DNA of 64,000 nt from Acidiphilium acidophilum (GTDB lineage Bacteria > Pseudomonadota > Alphaproteobacteria > Acetobacterales > Acetobacteraceae). The stretch lies in contig NZ_JAWXYB010000001.1 in the NCBI RefSeq assembly GCF_033842475.1, forward strand, positions 117,165-181,164, given 5' to 3'. Under the pieces are notes generated by a model that saw only the letters and a list, made by a program, of their open reading frames with translations, searched no databases and was not told the origin of the DNA. The position numbers and the translations under genes are program-made. Below are positions 10,815-18,274 of this stretch, piece after piece. Numbering within the stretch: position 1 is the first letter of the stretch; every line of letters starts with the position of its first letter.

Positions 10815-11106
10815 TTTGGCTGTCAATGGTGATTTTGCAGATGGCACTCCTTAAATCCGGTTTTCAACATCAACGTAGTTCGCAGGTCCAGGGCGATCTT
10901 TAATCTCGCAGCTATGCTGCGTCACCTTACATGCGGTCGGGTCCAACAACACCGGATCCGTGACCATAATGCCTCATTCACGAGGCGTAGCCCTGGTGAG
11001 ACGCGACCCACCTGAAACGCGGTGGCTGGGGGCCACCAAAGAAGAAGACGGTCGCGCACCCCGCATTACCGTCGGCAGTTATCCCACCAACGGCAATTCT
11101 GTCAGC
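10815..11106 (-). other. 3' noncoding end of the IS110/IS1111 element
   Basis: About 290 bp with no coding frame between the transposase stop and the element end. In IS1111-type elements the guide (bridge) RNA is encoded in this position, so this is the place to look for it. No fold was computed. Confidence 0.4.
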
Positions 11107-12249
11107 TTATGCCATAGTGTCTGCTTGGGCCTTGATCTCGACGCCGTCGGGCAGCAGTCCGGTTTCGACGTAACGCCAGAGCGCGATCAACAATTTTCTT
11201 GCCATTGCGACGATCGCAATTCGCCGGGTGCGCCCTTGCAGCGTGCCGACCCGCTCGCGGAACCAAGCTGCGAGCGCGCTGCCCGGCTGGTAGCGAAGCC
11301 ACAGCCACGCAAGCTGGATCAGCGTCGTACGTGCGCGCGGATTGCCGGCACGTCCGATATGTCGATCACGAACCATGCTGCCGCTTTGATACGGCATCGG
11401 TGCGATACCGACGTAGCTGGCGAGCTGGCGGCGGTTGTCAAACGGGCGGTAGAGCACCTCGCGCACCAGCACGGCGGAGAAGTTTTCGCCAATGCCGCGG
11501 ATGCGTTGTAACGCCGATATTTTCTGGACGATCGTGTCGTCAAACGTCGCAGCCTGCCGTGCAGTCCGCTCAGCCTCTACCTCCCTGATCTGCTCCAAAG
11601 CTAAAACGAGCCGACGCCGCAGGCGGTCGATCTCGGCTCGCAGCAAAGGTGGCAACGGGCGGCCGTCAGCAGTTTGCAGTGCCTCGACGTCGCGTTCCCA
11701 GGAGCGCAGGGACGGTCTTCCCCGTATGCCCTGGGTAAACAGCAATGCCTCGATGGTATTTTCAATGCGCTGCTTTTCTTGGACCAGACGTTCGCGTTCT
11801 CGGTGCGGACGCTTGGCATCCTCCTCTTCGGGGGTTGGAACGCGCACCATGCTGCATACTTGCCGATCGCCCGCCAGCCACGCCGCCAGCACGCGAAGCA
11901 TGCCTTCGGCATCAAGCCGATCGGTCTTGGCGCGGCGTGCGCGCCGGTTGACCAGGATGCTGGTCGGTTCGAGCACGTAGGCATCGACACCATGCGCCGT
12001 CAGCAATCTGTGCAGCCAGAACCCGTCCCGGCCTGCCTCAAAACAACACGCAACGCCGATGTCACTATGACCCGATTTGGCCGACTCTCGCGTCCGTACC
12101 GACGTGATCAACGCCAGGAGTGCGGCGCTCTCGCCCCCTTCGATGCGATGCAGACGCGCCTTCTCGCTACCACCAGGCGTCCGCACGGCAACAAGCCAAG
12201 ACGAGACGCTGAGTTCGATAGCGATACGAATAGTATTATTGAACGACAT
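11107..12249 (-). CDS. IS110-family (IS1111-type) recombinase/transposase
   Basis: A 380-residue protein. The N-terminal RuvC-like DEDD domain is followed by a long helical part and the C-terminal transposase_20 region (LQRIRGIGENFSAVLVRE, YVGIAPMPYQSG, with the conserved serine region). The ATG at 12249 begins MSFNNTIRIAIELS. The first catalytic acid is Glu (IAIELS) where most family members have Asp (GIDVS). The gene is intact and runs opposite to the IS6 gene. Confidence 0.88.
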   Translation of the reverse strand: MSFNNTIRIAIELSVSSWLVAVRTPGGSEKARLHRIEGGESAALLALITSVRTRESAKSGHSDIGVACCFEAGRDGFWLHRLLTAHGVDAYVLEPTSILVNRRARRAKTDRLDAEGMLRVLAAWLAGDRQVCSMVRVPTPEEEDAKRPHRERERLVQEKQRIENTIEALLFTQGIRGRPSLRSWERDVEALQTADGRPLPPLLRAEIDRLRRRLVLALEQIREVEAERTARQAATFDDTIVQKISALQRIRGIGENFSAVLVREVLYRPFDNRRQLASYVGIAPMPYQSGSMVRDRHIGRAGNPRARTTLIQLAWLWLRYQPGSALAAWFRERVGTLQGRTRRIAIVAMARKLLIALWRYVETGLLPDGVEIKAQADTMA

Positions 12250-13037
12250 GACAACAGACTCCTCTCTCAGTGGTTGCGGATGCCTGCCATTATGCACAAA
12301 ACACTTGGCGCCACCGCCCTCATAGCATCTGAAACCACACCTCGATTGATTTGCCGGCCGCCGAGGCTGGCAGCGCATCGCAGCTCAGGCTGGCGAAGTT
12401 TTTTTAAAAGTCTCCTGCGCCACCGCATCTTTCTTTGGGTGGAAAGGGCGCGGCTGTAGCCGGGTCAGCCCCAGTTGGCGTAACCACTTGCCGATCGTGC
12501 GCTCATGCACTTCCACCGAAAACCGCCGCGCCACCAGCGCCTTCAGATCAACGCAGCGCCAGCGCACAACCTTGTCGGTCTCTGGATCAGGCCCCTTGAT
12601 CACCAAGGCCTTCAACTCCTGCATTTGCGCCTCGCTCAGCTCCGGTCGACGCCCCGAACCTACCCGTGACGTTAAGCCACTCACCCCTTCGGCATTGTAG
12701 CGACGCACCCAGTCGCGCAATATCTGACGCTGCATGCCGCTCAACGCAGCTGCCTCCGCACGCGATTTGCCCTCAAGCACCAGCGCCAATGCCGAAAGCC
12801 GGCGAACCACATCGCCGTCGCGCTGGCGCGACATCAAACGGCGTAAATCGGCCGCCGTATGATCATGATTGGTGATCGCCAATGCCTGCGACATGATCCC
12901 TCCGTCCTCGCGAATCGACAGAAATCATTCAAACACAGCCACAAAAATTTGAGAATCCCCCGCGAGTCAACCGTTTAGCCGGTTGGTATCACACCAGCAA
13001 CTTGACAGTGCCCTGGTCGCCCATACGGGCCGCGGGC

Positions 13038-14320
13038 CTCAGGAATCCCCCCATTTTCCATAGGTCCAGGTATTGCGCCGATTCGCTGCGATTCTCTACC
13101 AAGCGTTGGAATGCATGGATGAGGGTGGATCATGGGAATTGCAGCATCGAAAAAGCGTGATGGTGGGCGGTTGAAGGACATCCGCGCATTCATTGACGAG
13201 TTGTATGCCCACGATCTCCACGCCAAACGCGTTGACTCCCTGTCTGCTGCGACACTGGGCGTGATGACCGGCGCGTCGCTCGCCGTCGCGATGATCGGTC
13301 AGGCGTTGGCACAGGCGCGCGGGCTGGTGACCAAGCACGCGATCAAGCAGGTTGATCGCATGCTCAGTAACGAGAGTATCGACGTCTGGGAAAGCTTCGC
13401 CCGTTGGGTACCGCATCTGGTGGGTTCGCAGACCGACATCGTCGTTGCCATGGACTGGACGGATTTCGACGGCGACGATCAGGCAACGTTGGCGCTCAAC
13501 CTGGTGAGCAAGCATGGCCGGGCGATGCCTCTGTTGTGGCTGTCGATGTGGAAAGAGGAATTGAAAGATCAGCGCAACGCCATCGAGGATACTTGCCTGC
13601 GCCGCCTGTCGGAGGTTGTCCCGCCCGGCTGCCGCGTGACCATCCTGGCCGACCGCGGCTTCGGTGACCACAAGCTGTTCGCGTATCTTACGGAGCTTGG
13701 CTTTGCCTATATCATTCGCTTCCGCGGCAACATCCATGTCACCGATGCCGCAGGCGAGACGCGAACCGCGGCGGACTGGGTCGGCAAATCGGGCCGGGCG
13801 CGCAAACTGCGTGGTGCGCGCGTCACCGCCTCGCACGCCTATCAGGTCGGTGCCGTGGTGTGCGTACATGCGCGTGACATGAAGGAGCCGTGGTGCCTGG
13901 CGAGCAGTGACGCCGTGGCGTCTGCAGGGACATTGATCAAGCAATATTCCCGGCGCTGGACGATCGAACCCAGCTTCAGGGACGTCAAGGATTTGCGTTT
14001 TGGGATGGGGATGGCTGAGATCCGCATCGCCGAACCAGAGCGGCGCGATCGGCTGCTGCTCATCAGCGCGTTTGCGATGGCGCTGCTGACCATGCTCGGG
14101 ACGGCAGGCGAGAGCCTGGGAATGGATCGACAGCTCAAGTCCAACACTTCGAAGACCCGCTCACACTCGTTGTTCCGTCAGGGGTGCATGCTCTATGAAT
14201 TGATCCCGAACATGCCGAAGCACCGGCTACTGCCCCTGATGCGGCGGTTCACGGAAATGCTGCGCAGCAGCGGCATATTCGGCAATTCCATGCCGGCTAC
14301 GTAATGAGGGGATGAGTGAG
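13038..14320 (+). mobile_element. IS4-family element in a PAAR gene
   Basis: A 1283-bp element with imperfect 18-bp ends (left CTCAGGAATCCCCCCATT, right reverse complement CTCACTCATCCCCTCATT). It is flanked by an exact 9-bp duplication, GCCGCGGGC (13029-13037 and 14321-14329). It interrupts a PAAR-repeat gene on the minus strand. Confidence 0.88.
13132..14304 (+). CDS. IS4-family transposase
   Basis: A 390-residue DDE transposase with Asp segments VVAMDWTDFDGDDQ and TILADRGFGDHKLF and the Glu segment SRRWTIEPSFRDVKDLRFG, which matches the IS4-type Y-(2)-R-(3)-E-(6)-K signature in outline. It fills nearly the whole element and appears intact. Confidence 0.93.
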   Translation: MGIAASKKRDGGRLKDIRAFIDELYAHDLHAKRVDSLSAATLGVMTGASLAVAMIGQALAQARGLVTKHAIKQVDRMLSNESIDVWESFARWVPHLVGSQTDIVVAMDWTDFDGDDQATLALNLVSKHGRAMPLLWLSMWKEELKDQRNAIEDTCLRRLSEVVPPGCRVTILADRGFGDHKLFAYLTELGFAYIIRFRGNIHVTDAAGETRTAADWVGKSGRARKLRGARVTASHAYQVGAVVCVHARDMKEPWCLASSDAVASAGTLIKQYSRRWTIEPSFRDVKDLRFGMGMAEIRIAEPERRDRLLLISAFAMALLTMLGTAGESLGMDRQLKSNTSKTRSHSLFRQGCMLYELIPNMPKHRLLPLMRRFTEMLRSSGIFGNSMPAT

Positions 14321-14701
14321 GCCGCGGGCAGGCCGTTGATTAGCACAGTGGGCGAGCCCACTGCGACCATGTCGGGCGGTCCGACGCATGTCACCTTGTC
14401 GGTCACTCGTGCCGCCGGCAGACCACCGATGAGCACATTGGGCGAGCCGGTGAGGATCGGTCCCCCAACATGCGGAACTGGCCCGTCACTCTCCGGGCAG
14501 GTGTGCATGTCGGTCATTCGGGCTGCAGGTTTTTCTCCGGCCATGAAACGATGCTAGCCGATCACCCATGGCCCGGAAAGCCTCAATCCTGCTTCCATGG
14601 CCCCCCTGCCCTGCCCGAAATCTTCAATCTGGCCCACGCCAACGTTACTCGGCAACGCGCGGCGTGCGGCCCCTACCCCGATAGCCCCCCGAATAATTCC
14701 A

Positions 14702-14733
14702 CTACGCGCGATAATATGCGTTATCGCGGCTGA
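14702..14733 (+). other. dif-like recombination site A
   Basis: Left arm CTACGCGCGATAA, 6-bp centre TATGCG, right arm TTATCGCGGCTGA. The arms are inverted repeats of each other with some decay in the right arm, the layout of Xer/dif-type sites. The 25 bp aataattccACTACG...GATAATA (14692-14716) recur exactly at site B (35493-35517) in the same orientation. Confidence 0.65.
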
Positions 14734-14754
14734 GAAATGCCGCAAGAAAACCCA

Positions 14755-14788
14755 CCTGCGGACAGCCCGCTAGGCGGTGATCCGCAGG
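14755..14788. terminator. Possible hairpin terminator
   Basis: A perfect 8-bp GC stem (CCTGCGGA with TCCGCAGG) around an 18-nt loop, followed by aaacttttcttg. The T tract is broken, so the assignment as a terminator is weak. Confidence 0.3.
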
Positions 14789-15047
14789 AAACTTTTCTTG
14801 ATCTATGCAATACCGATACCATGACGTCACTAACTAAAGTCGAGTTTCACCTACTTCGGGGGCGTCCCAACACCAAGTAGAGGCAATTCAAGGAAAATCA
14901 TCGCAAAAAACCCAACGACCCGCCTATCGAGCTTCCGGCCATTAAGGACGAATCATAATTAAGATAAGGCAACAATCCCGCGACCACCTTGTCCTGATGA
15001 ACTTTTCGTGATGATTGGATTGGTTTATCCTGGGGACAGTCTTACCA

Positions 15048-16928
15048 ATGGCTACAGCGACCAAACCACCACTTCCGTCCATCTCGCTCAAGCCAGGCGC
15101 ACGCCGGACCCCGACCGAACCCTCCAAAGTCATGACGCTGTTCGTCATGATCGTCGTCACCCTCTATTTCGGCCGCGAAGTCCTAATCCCGATCGCCCTG
15201 GCCCTGCTGCTCGCCTTCCTGCTGGTGCCATTGGTCTCGCTATTCCGCCGCATGCATCTCGGGCGCATCCCCTCCGTGCTGCTCGTGGTCACCGTCACCA
15301 TCGGCATACTGCTCGCCCTCGGCAGCGTCATCGGCAGCCAGATCGGGTCCCTCGCCGGTGACCTGCCGAAATACACCACCACCATCGAAACCAAGGTCAG
15401 CACCCTCAAAGCCGCCACCCTTGGCCGACTCACGAAACTGGTGCAGACTAATAACAGCCCAAACGCCATCCCCTCGCCGGCGTCCCGGTCGACCGCATCG
15501 CAATCCCCCTCGCAGCCAGCGCACGCCGGCAAATCAGCCCCGGCCCAGGCCCAGCCGGCGCCCTCGGCAAACTCGCGCTGGGGCATGGCGAAGGAGTTCC
15601 TCACCCCCATCCTCTCGCCGCTTGCAACACTCGGCATCGTCTTCATCGTGGCCATTTTCGCGCTCCTCCAAAGTGAAGATTTGCGCGATCGCCTGATCCG
15701 CCTACTTGGCGCCGACGACATCCACCGCACAACCATCGCCATGGACGATGCCGACAGCCGCTTGCGGCGCTATTTCCTCACCCAACTCACCGTCAACACC
15801 GCGTTCGGCCTGGTTGTCGGCATCGGCCTGTTCATCATCGGCGTCCCAAACCCTGTTCTCTGGGGGGTCCTCTCGGCGCTGCTGCGCTTCATCCCCTACA
15901 TCGGCTCGTTCATCTCCGCCCTGCTGCCGATCGCCCTGGCCGCCGGCGTCGAGCCCGGCTGGTCGATGGCGCTCTGGACTGCAGCCCTCTACGTCGTTGT
16001 CGAAGGCATCACCGGCCAGGCGATCGAGCCGTTGGTCTATGGCCACAGCACCGGCATCTCGCCCTTCGCCGTCGTGGTGGCCGCCATCTTCTGGTCCTGG
16101 GTCTGGGGCCCGGTCGGCCTGTTCCTGTCCACGCCGCTCACCCTGTGCCTGGTGGTCCTGGGCCGTAACGTCAAACGCCTGGAGTTCCTCGATGTCATGT
16201 TCGGCGACCGCCCCGCCCTCAGCCCGGTCGAAAGCTTCTATCAGCGCATCCTGGCTGAAGACGGCGATGAAGTGCTCGAACAGGCTGAAATACTGCTCAA
16301 AGAAATGCCGCTCTCGGAGTATTACGACGACGTCGCCCTCAAAGGCATGCAACTCGCCGCCATTGATGCCGAACGCGGCGTACTCGCCGCCGATCAGCTC
16401 GAGACCGTCAAAAAAACCATCTACGAGCTGGTCGAAAGCCTGACCGAACACATCGGAAAGCGCAACGACCCGGCCGATGCCACCGATCCGTTATCCGCAG
16501 GCGCACCCCCGCTGGACGGCGCCCCCGCCATCCTCAGCATCGCCGGCCGCGGCCCACTCGACGAACCGGCCTCCGCCATGCTGGTGCACCTCCTGCAGGA
16601 CCAGGGCATCGCCGCCCGAATGGTCAGATACAACGACGTTTCCCGCCACACCCTGCAAAACCTCGACGTCAGCAACGTCGCCATGGCCTCAATCGCATAT
16701 CTCGACATCAGCGGCAGCCCCGCTCACTTGCGCTACCTGATCCGCCGCCTCCGGCGCTACCTGCCCCCCGGCACGCCAATCCTCGTCGGACTCTGGCCCA
16801 GCGACGATCCCGCTCAGGATCAGACCCGCACCGCCATCGGTGCCGATCATTATGCCAACTCCTTCGCTGACGTCATCAAGTCCTGCGTCACCGTTATCGC
16901 CGCAGACCATATCCCGCTGCCCGGCTGA
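15048..16928 (+). CDS. AI-2E family transporter (PerM-like permease)
   Basis: A 626-residue inner-membrane protein. Strong hydrophobic segments lie at about 30-70 and 85-110, then a Pro/Ser/Ala-rich linker at about 135-180, then further segments through about 375, including the family-typical LRFIPYIGSFISALLP and the repeated GP/GLF-rich region. The C-terminal 250 residues are a soluble extension, longer than in most PerM/AI-2E exporters. I chose the ATG (MATATKPP) rather than the TTG 33 nt upstream. Family members export small molecules or sodium/protons; the substrate here is unknown. It stands alone in its orientation. Confidence 0.85.
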   Translation: MATATKPPLPSISLKPGARRTPTEPSKVMTLFVMIVVTLYFGREVLIPIALALLLAFLLVPLVSLFRRMHLGRIPSVLLVVTVTIGILLALGSVIGSQIGSLAGDLPKYTTTIETKVSTLKAATLGRLTKLVQTNNSPNAIPSPASRSTASQSPSQPAHAGKSAPAQAQPAPSANSRWGMAKEFLTPILSPLATLGIVFIVAIFALLQSEDLRDRLIRLLGADDIHRTTIAMDDADSRLRRYFLTQLTVNTAFGLVVGIGLFIIGVPNPVLWGVLSALLRFIPYIGSFISALLPIALAAGVEPGWSMALWTAALYVVVEGITGQAIEPLVYGHSTGISPFAVVVAAIFWSWVWGPVGLFLSTPLTLCLVVLGRNVKRLEFLDVMFGDRPALSPVESFYQRILAEDGDEVLEQAEILLKEMPLSEYYDDVALKGMQLAAIDAERGVLAADQLETVKKTIYELVESLTEHIGKRNDPADATDPLSAGAPPLDGAPAILSIAGRGPLDEPASAMLVHLLQDQGIAARMVRYNDVSRHTLQNLDVSNVAMASIAYLDISGSPAHLRYLIRRLRRYLPPGTPILVGLWPSDDPAQDQTRTAIGADHYANSFADVIKSCVTVIAADHIPLPG

Positions 16929-16970
16929 TTTTGAGACGGTAACTTTGAGGTTTCCTAAAAGGGCTCTGAC

Positions 16971-17108
16971 ACCTGGAGCAACGGTCAGACTGAAGGTCAA
17001 ATCAACCGACTGAAGACGCTGAAAGGGGCGAGGTACGGCCGTGCGGGCGTCGATTTACTCCGCGCGCGAATGATGCCCCTCAAAGTCGACCCGAATCACA
17101 CGAATTGA
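16971..17108 (+). pseudogene. ISL3-family transposase C-terminal fragment
   Basis: Forty-five codons ending ...GQTEGQINRLKTLKGARYGR, AGVDLLRARMM, the C terminus typical of ISL3 transposases, with the IS end (tcacacgaattgaggcagag) just after the stop. The 5' part of the element is missing. Confidence 0.75.
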
Positions 17109-17137
17109 GGCAGAGCCTTTAAGGGAAACTGACAGCT
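17095..17137 (+). repeat. ISL3-family right end
   Basis: Carries the terminal sequence tcacacgaattgaggcagag and then a tail with ctttaagggaaactgaca. Close relatives occur at 24.41, 28.30 and 32.75 kb, so this is a dispersed IS remnant. Confidence 0.7.
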
Positions 17138-17258
17138 CGATCAGCGCCTCCAGCCGCCGCCACGGCAAAACACGCTCCATCTCCGCCAGAAACACGTCCC
17201 GACGGGTGAACTTCCGCTGTTTCCGGAAACCGTCATACTCAGCAAAACTGCGCTGCAT
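17131..17258 (-). pseudogene. IS5-family transposase N-terminal fragment
   Basis: Reads MQRSFAEYDGFRKQRKFTRR and then DVFLAEMERVLPWRRLEALIE, the start of IS5-type transposases. It then runs into the ISL3 end. The likely IS5 left end is near 17320-17340, where the palindrome AGTTTCCTTAAGGGAAACT lies. Confidence 0.75.
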
Positions 17259-17469
17259 CCAGGGGCATCCTCTCTGTCAAACACAGTGAATCATACCGAA
17301 AACGTATCGTAAATGATTTTTTCAGAGTTTCCTTAAGGGAAACTGACACCTGCATCTGCCACGATCAATGCCGGATCAGGTCATACTACGCTACGCTCTG
17401 GCCAGACTGCCCAGGTTGCTGGTCTGAGTTCAGGGGCAGTCGCCAGGTCCACCGGTAGCCCGGCGCCGG

Positions 17470-17745
17470 TCACGTGAGGTAGGAGTGAACTACGCCGATC
17501 AGTTCTTCTGCCGCTTGCGCGCGATCGGTTTCATGCTGGTCCGGATCGACGATATGCTGTCGGATATGGTGCTCGATCACAGTGCCGATGAACCCATCCA
17601 AGGCGCCACGACATGCCGTCGCCTGTTGCAACAGGGCGGTGCATCGTGCGTCTTCTTGTAAGGCTGTCTGCATGGCTTCCACCTGACCGCGGATGCGGCT
17701 CAGTCGGTTCACCAGCTTGCGTTTTTCCTTGTCGGTGTATTGCAT
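17470..17745 (-). CDS. RcnR/CsoR-family metal-responsive repressor
   Basis: A 91-residue all-helical regulator of the CsoR/RcnR/FrmR family (MQYTDKEKRKLVNRLSRIRG, then the Q-x-E-A helix). Candidate metal ligands are Cys35, His60 and His64, the same positions as three of the four RcnR Ni/Co ligands; residue 3 is Tyr instead of His. Cys45 is extra. It is divergent from the Nramp-like gene and probably controls that island by metal-induced release from DNA. Which metal it senses cannot be decided from sequence. Confidence 0.88.
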   Translation of the reverse strand: MQYTDKEKRKLVNRLSRIRGQVEAMQTALQEDARCTALLQQATACRGALDGFIGTVIEHHIRQHIVDPDQHETDRAQAAEELIGVVHSYLT

Positions 17746-17759
17746 TGCCTCTTGACCAG

Positions 17760-17776
17760 ATACTGTGAGGGGGTAT
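17760..17776. promoter_or_regulatory. G-tract operator for the RcnR/CsoR-type repressor
   Basis: ATACTGTGAGGGGGTAT: ATAC and GTAT half-sites flank a run of five G, the architecture of RcnR/FrmR/CsoR operators. It begins 15 bp upstream of the repressor start codon, so autorepression and control of the divergent unit are likely. Confidence 0.6.
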
Positions 17777-18029
17777 ATAGCACATCAGGCCACGAAATGC
17801 GAATTTCGATGGTTTTGATCAACCCAATGTGCCAAGGACCCCATGAAATCGCGATCGAACAGCCAACCTTCAGAGGACGATAGTAAGCGCTTTTCGCTTG
17901 CTGTCATGTTCACCGTGGGATGGACGATTGCCCGGGCCGGATACACGGCTGGAGAAATCTGCGCGACGCGCTGAACTCCGCCCCCTCCGCCTGGGTTTAA
18001 GCCAACGCTGACCAGGAGGAGGGATCGAT

Positions 18030-18206
18030 ATGATCTTCCGCAGAAAACTATTGAACCGGCCATCTTCGCCGGTCACGATCGCCGCGTCGAATAACGCAGC
18101 TTTGCCGCGCCGTCGGCTTGTCGCCTGCTGGCGTCCCGATGGTGCTGGGCGGCTTGTGATCTATTGGAAAGTGATCGCGGAATCGCGCGGCGAGCCTCCG
18201 GGCTAA
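18030..18206 (+). CDS. Small hypothetical protein (58 aa)
   Basis: An ATG at 18030 is preceded by a very strong ribosome-binding site (aggaggaggg, 18014-18023). The protein is basic, with a tail containing LVACWRPDGAGRLVIYWKV; short proteins with such a C/W...GRL...W pattern are common upstream of transporters in alphaproteobacteria. It ends 68 bp before the Nramp-like gene and is probably co-transcribed. No function is known to me. Confidence 0.6.
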   Translation: MIFRRKLLNRPSSPVTIAASNNAALPRRRLVACWRPDGAGRLVIYWKVIAESRGEPPG

Positions 18207-18274
18207 ACCCGGCACGGATCACCATCGACGTCTGCCCATTCCCACCCATTCCTTGCCGATCACGGAGACATGCC

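Larger units (their letters stand above)
10808..12323 (-). mobile_element. IS110-family element (IS1111-like ends)
   Basis: Inserted inside the IS630 transposase gene. Seven-base subterminal inverted repeats, ATGAGGG (10808-10814) and CCCTCAT (12317-12323), are the kind seen in the IS1111 subgroup. The noncoding stretch downstream of the transposase (10815-11106, about 290 bp) is much longer than the upstream one (about 70 bp). The exact ends are inferred from the broken IS630 frame. Confidence 0.75.
10299..12894 (-). pseudogene. IS630-family transposase, split by IS110
   Basis: The N-terminal frame (12894-12385) carries the helix-turn-helix half (SGMQRQILRDWVRRYNAEG). The C-terminal catalytic half (about 10807-10299) has DEARVGQKG, LVCDGAGWHQ and APELNPMENVW, the DDE triad. 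A -1 frameshift at a T4A7 run (about 12399-12409) would normally join the halves as in related elements. Here an IS110/IS1111 element lies just after the EVWF motif, so the gene is dead. Confidence 0.88.
10290..12986 (-). mobile_element. IS630-family element interrupted by IS110
   Basis: The ends are CCAACCGCCCTAACG at 10290 and its partner at 12986 (reverse complement CCAACCGGCTAAACG). Both are flanked by TA (10288-10289 and 12987-12988), as expected of IS630/Tc1-type insertion at TA. The element sits in the right part of the IS6 element and itself contains an IS110/IS1111 insertion. Without that insertion it would be about 1.2 kb. Confidence 0.88.
9500..13012 (+). mobile_element. IS6-family element containing nested IS630 and IS110
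   Basis: The left end GGCACTGTCAGGTTG is at 9500 and the matching right end (reverse complement GGCACTGTCAAGTTG) finishes at 13012. GGCACTGT is the hallmark of IS6/IS26 ends. Without the inserted IS630 the element would be about 815 bp, the usual IS6 size. The 8 bp outside the two ends differ (CTTTTGAC against CTGGTCGC), so the element has probably taken part in a deletion or cointegrate event. Its right end cuts off a PAAR gene. Confidence 0.85.
13013..14544 (-). pseudogene. PAAR-repeat protein gene, interrupted and truncated
   Basis: Reading from 14544, the protein begins MAGEKPAARMTDMHTCP and has PAAR-type repeats (GGPILTGSPNVLIGGLPAAR, then GSPTVLINGLPAA). PAAR proteins form the tip of type VI secretion or contractile spikes. 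The IS4 element interrupts it after GLPAA. On the other side it resumes as ARMGDQ for a few codons and is then cut by the IS6 right end at 13012. No other secretion genes are in the window, so it is an orphan and not functional. Confidence 0.8.
14545..15047. other. Noncoding region with a dif-like site and a hairpin
   Basis: About 500 bp without a convincing gene. It holds the first dif-like site (14702-14733) and a perfect 8-bp stem (CCTGCGGA / TCCGCAGG, 14755-14788) followed by a T-rich stretch, which could be a terminator or part of the recombination region. A short frame from 14821 (MTSLTKVEF...) stops after 19 codons. Confidence 0.6.

Noticed and set aside
14554..14745. 63-codon frame overlapping dif-like site A
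   Set aside because: No ribosome-binding site or family, and it would run through the recombination site.
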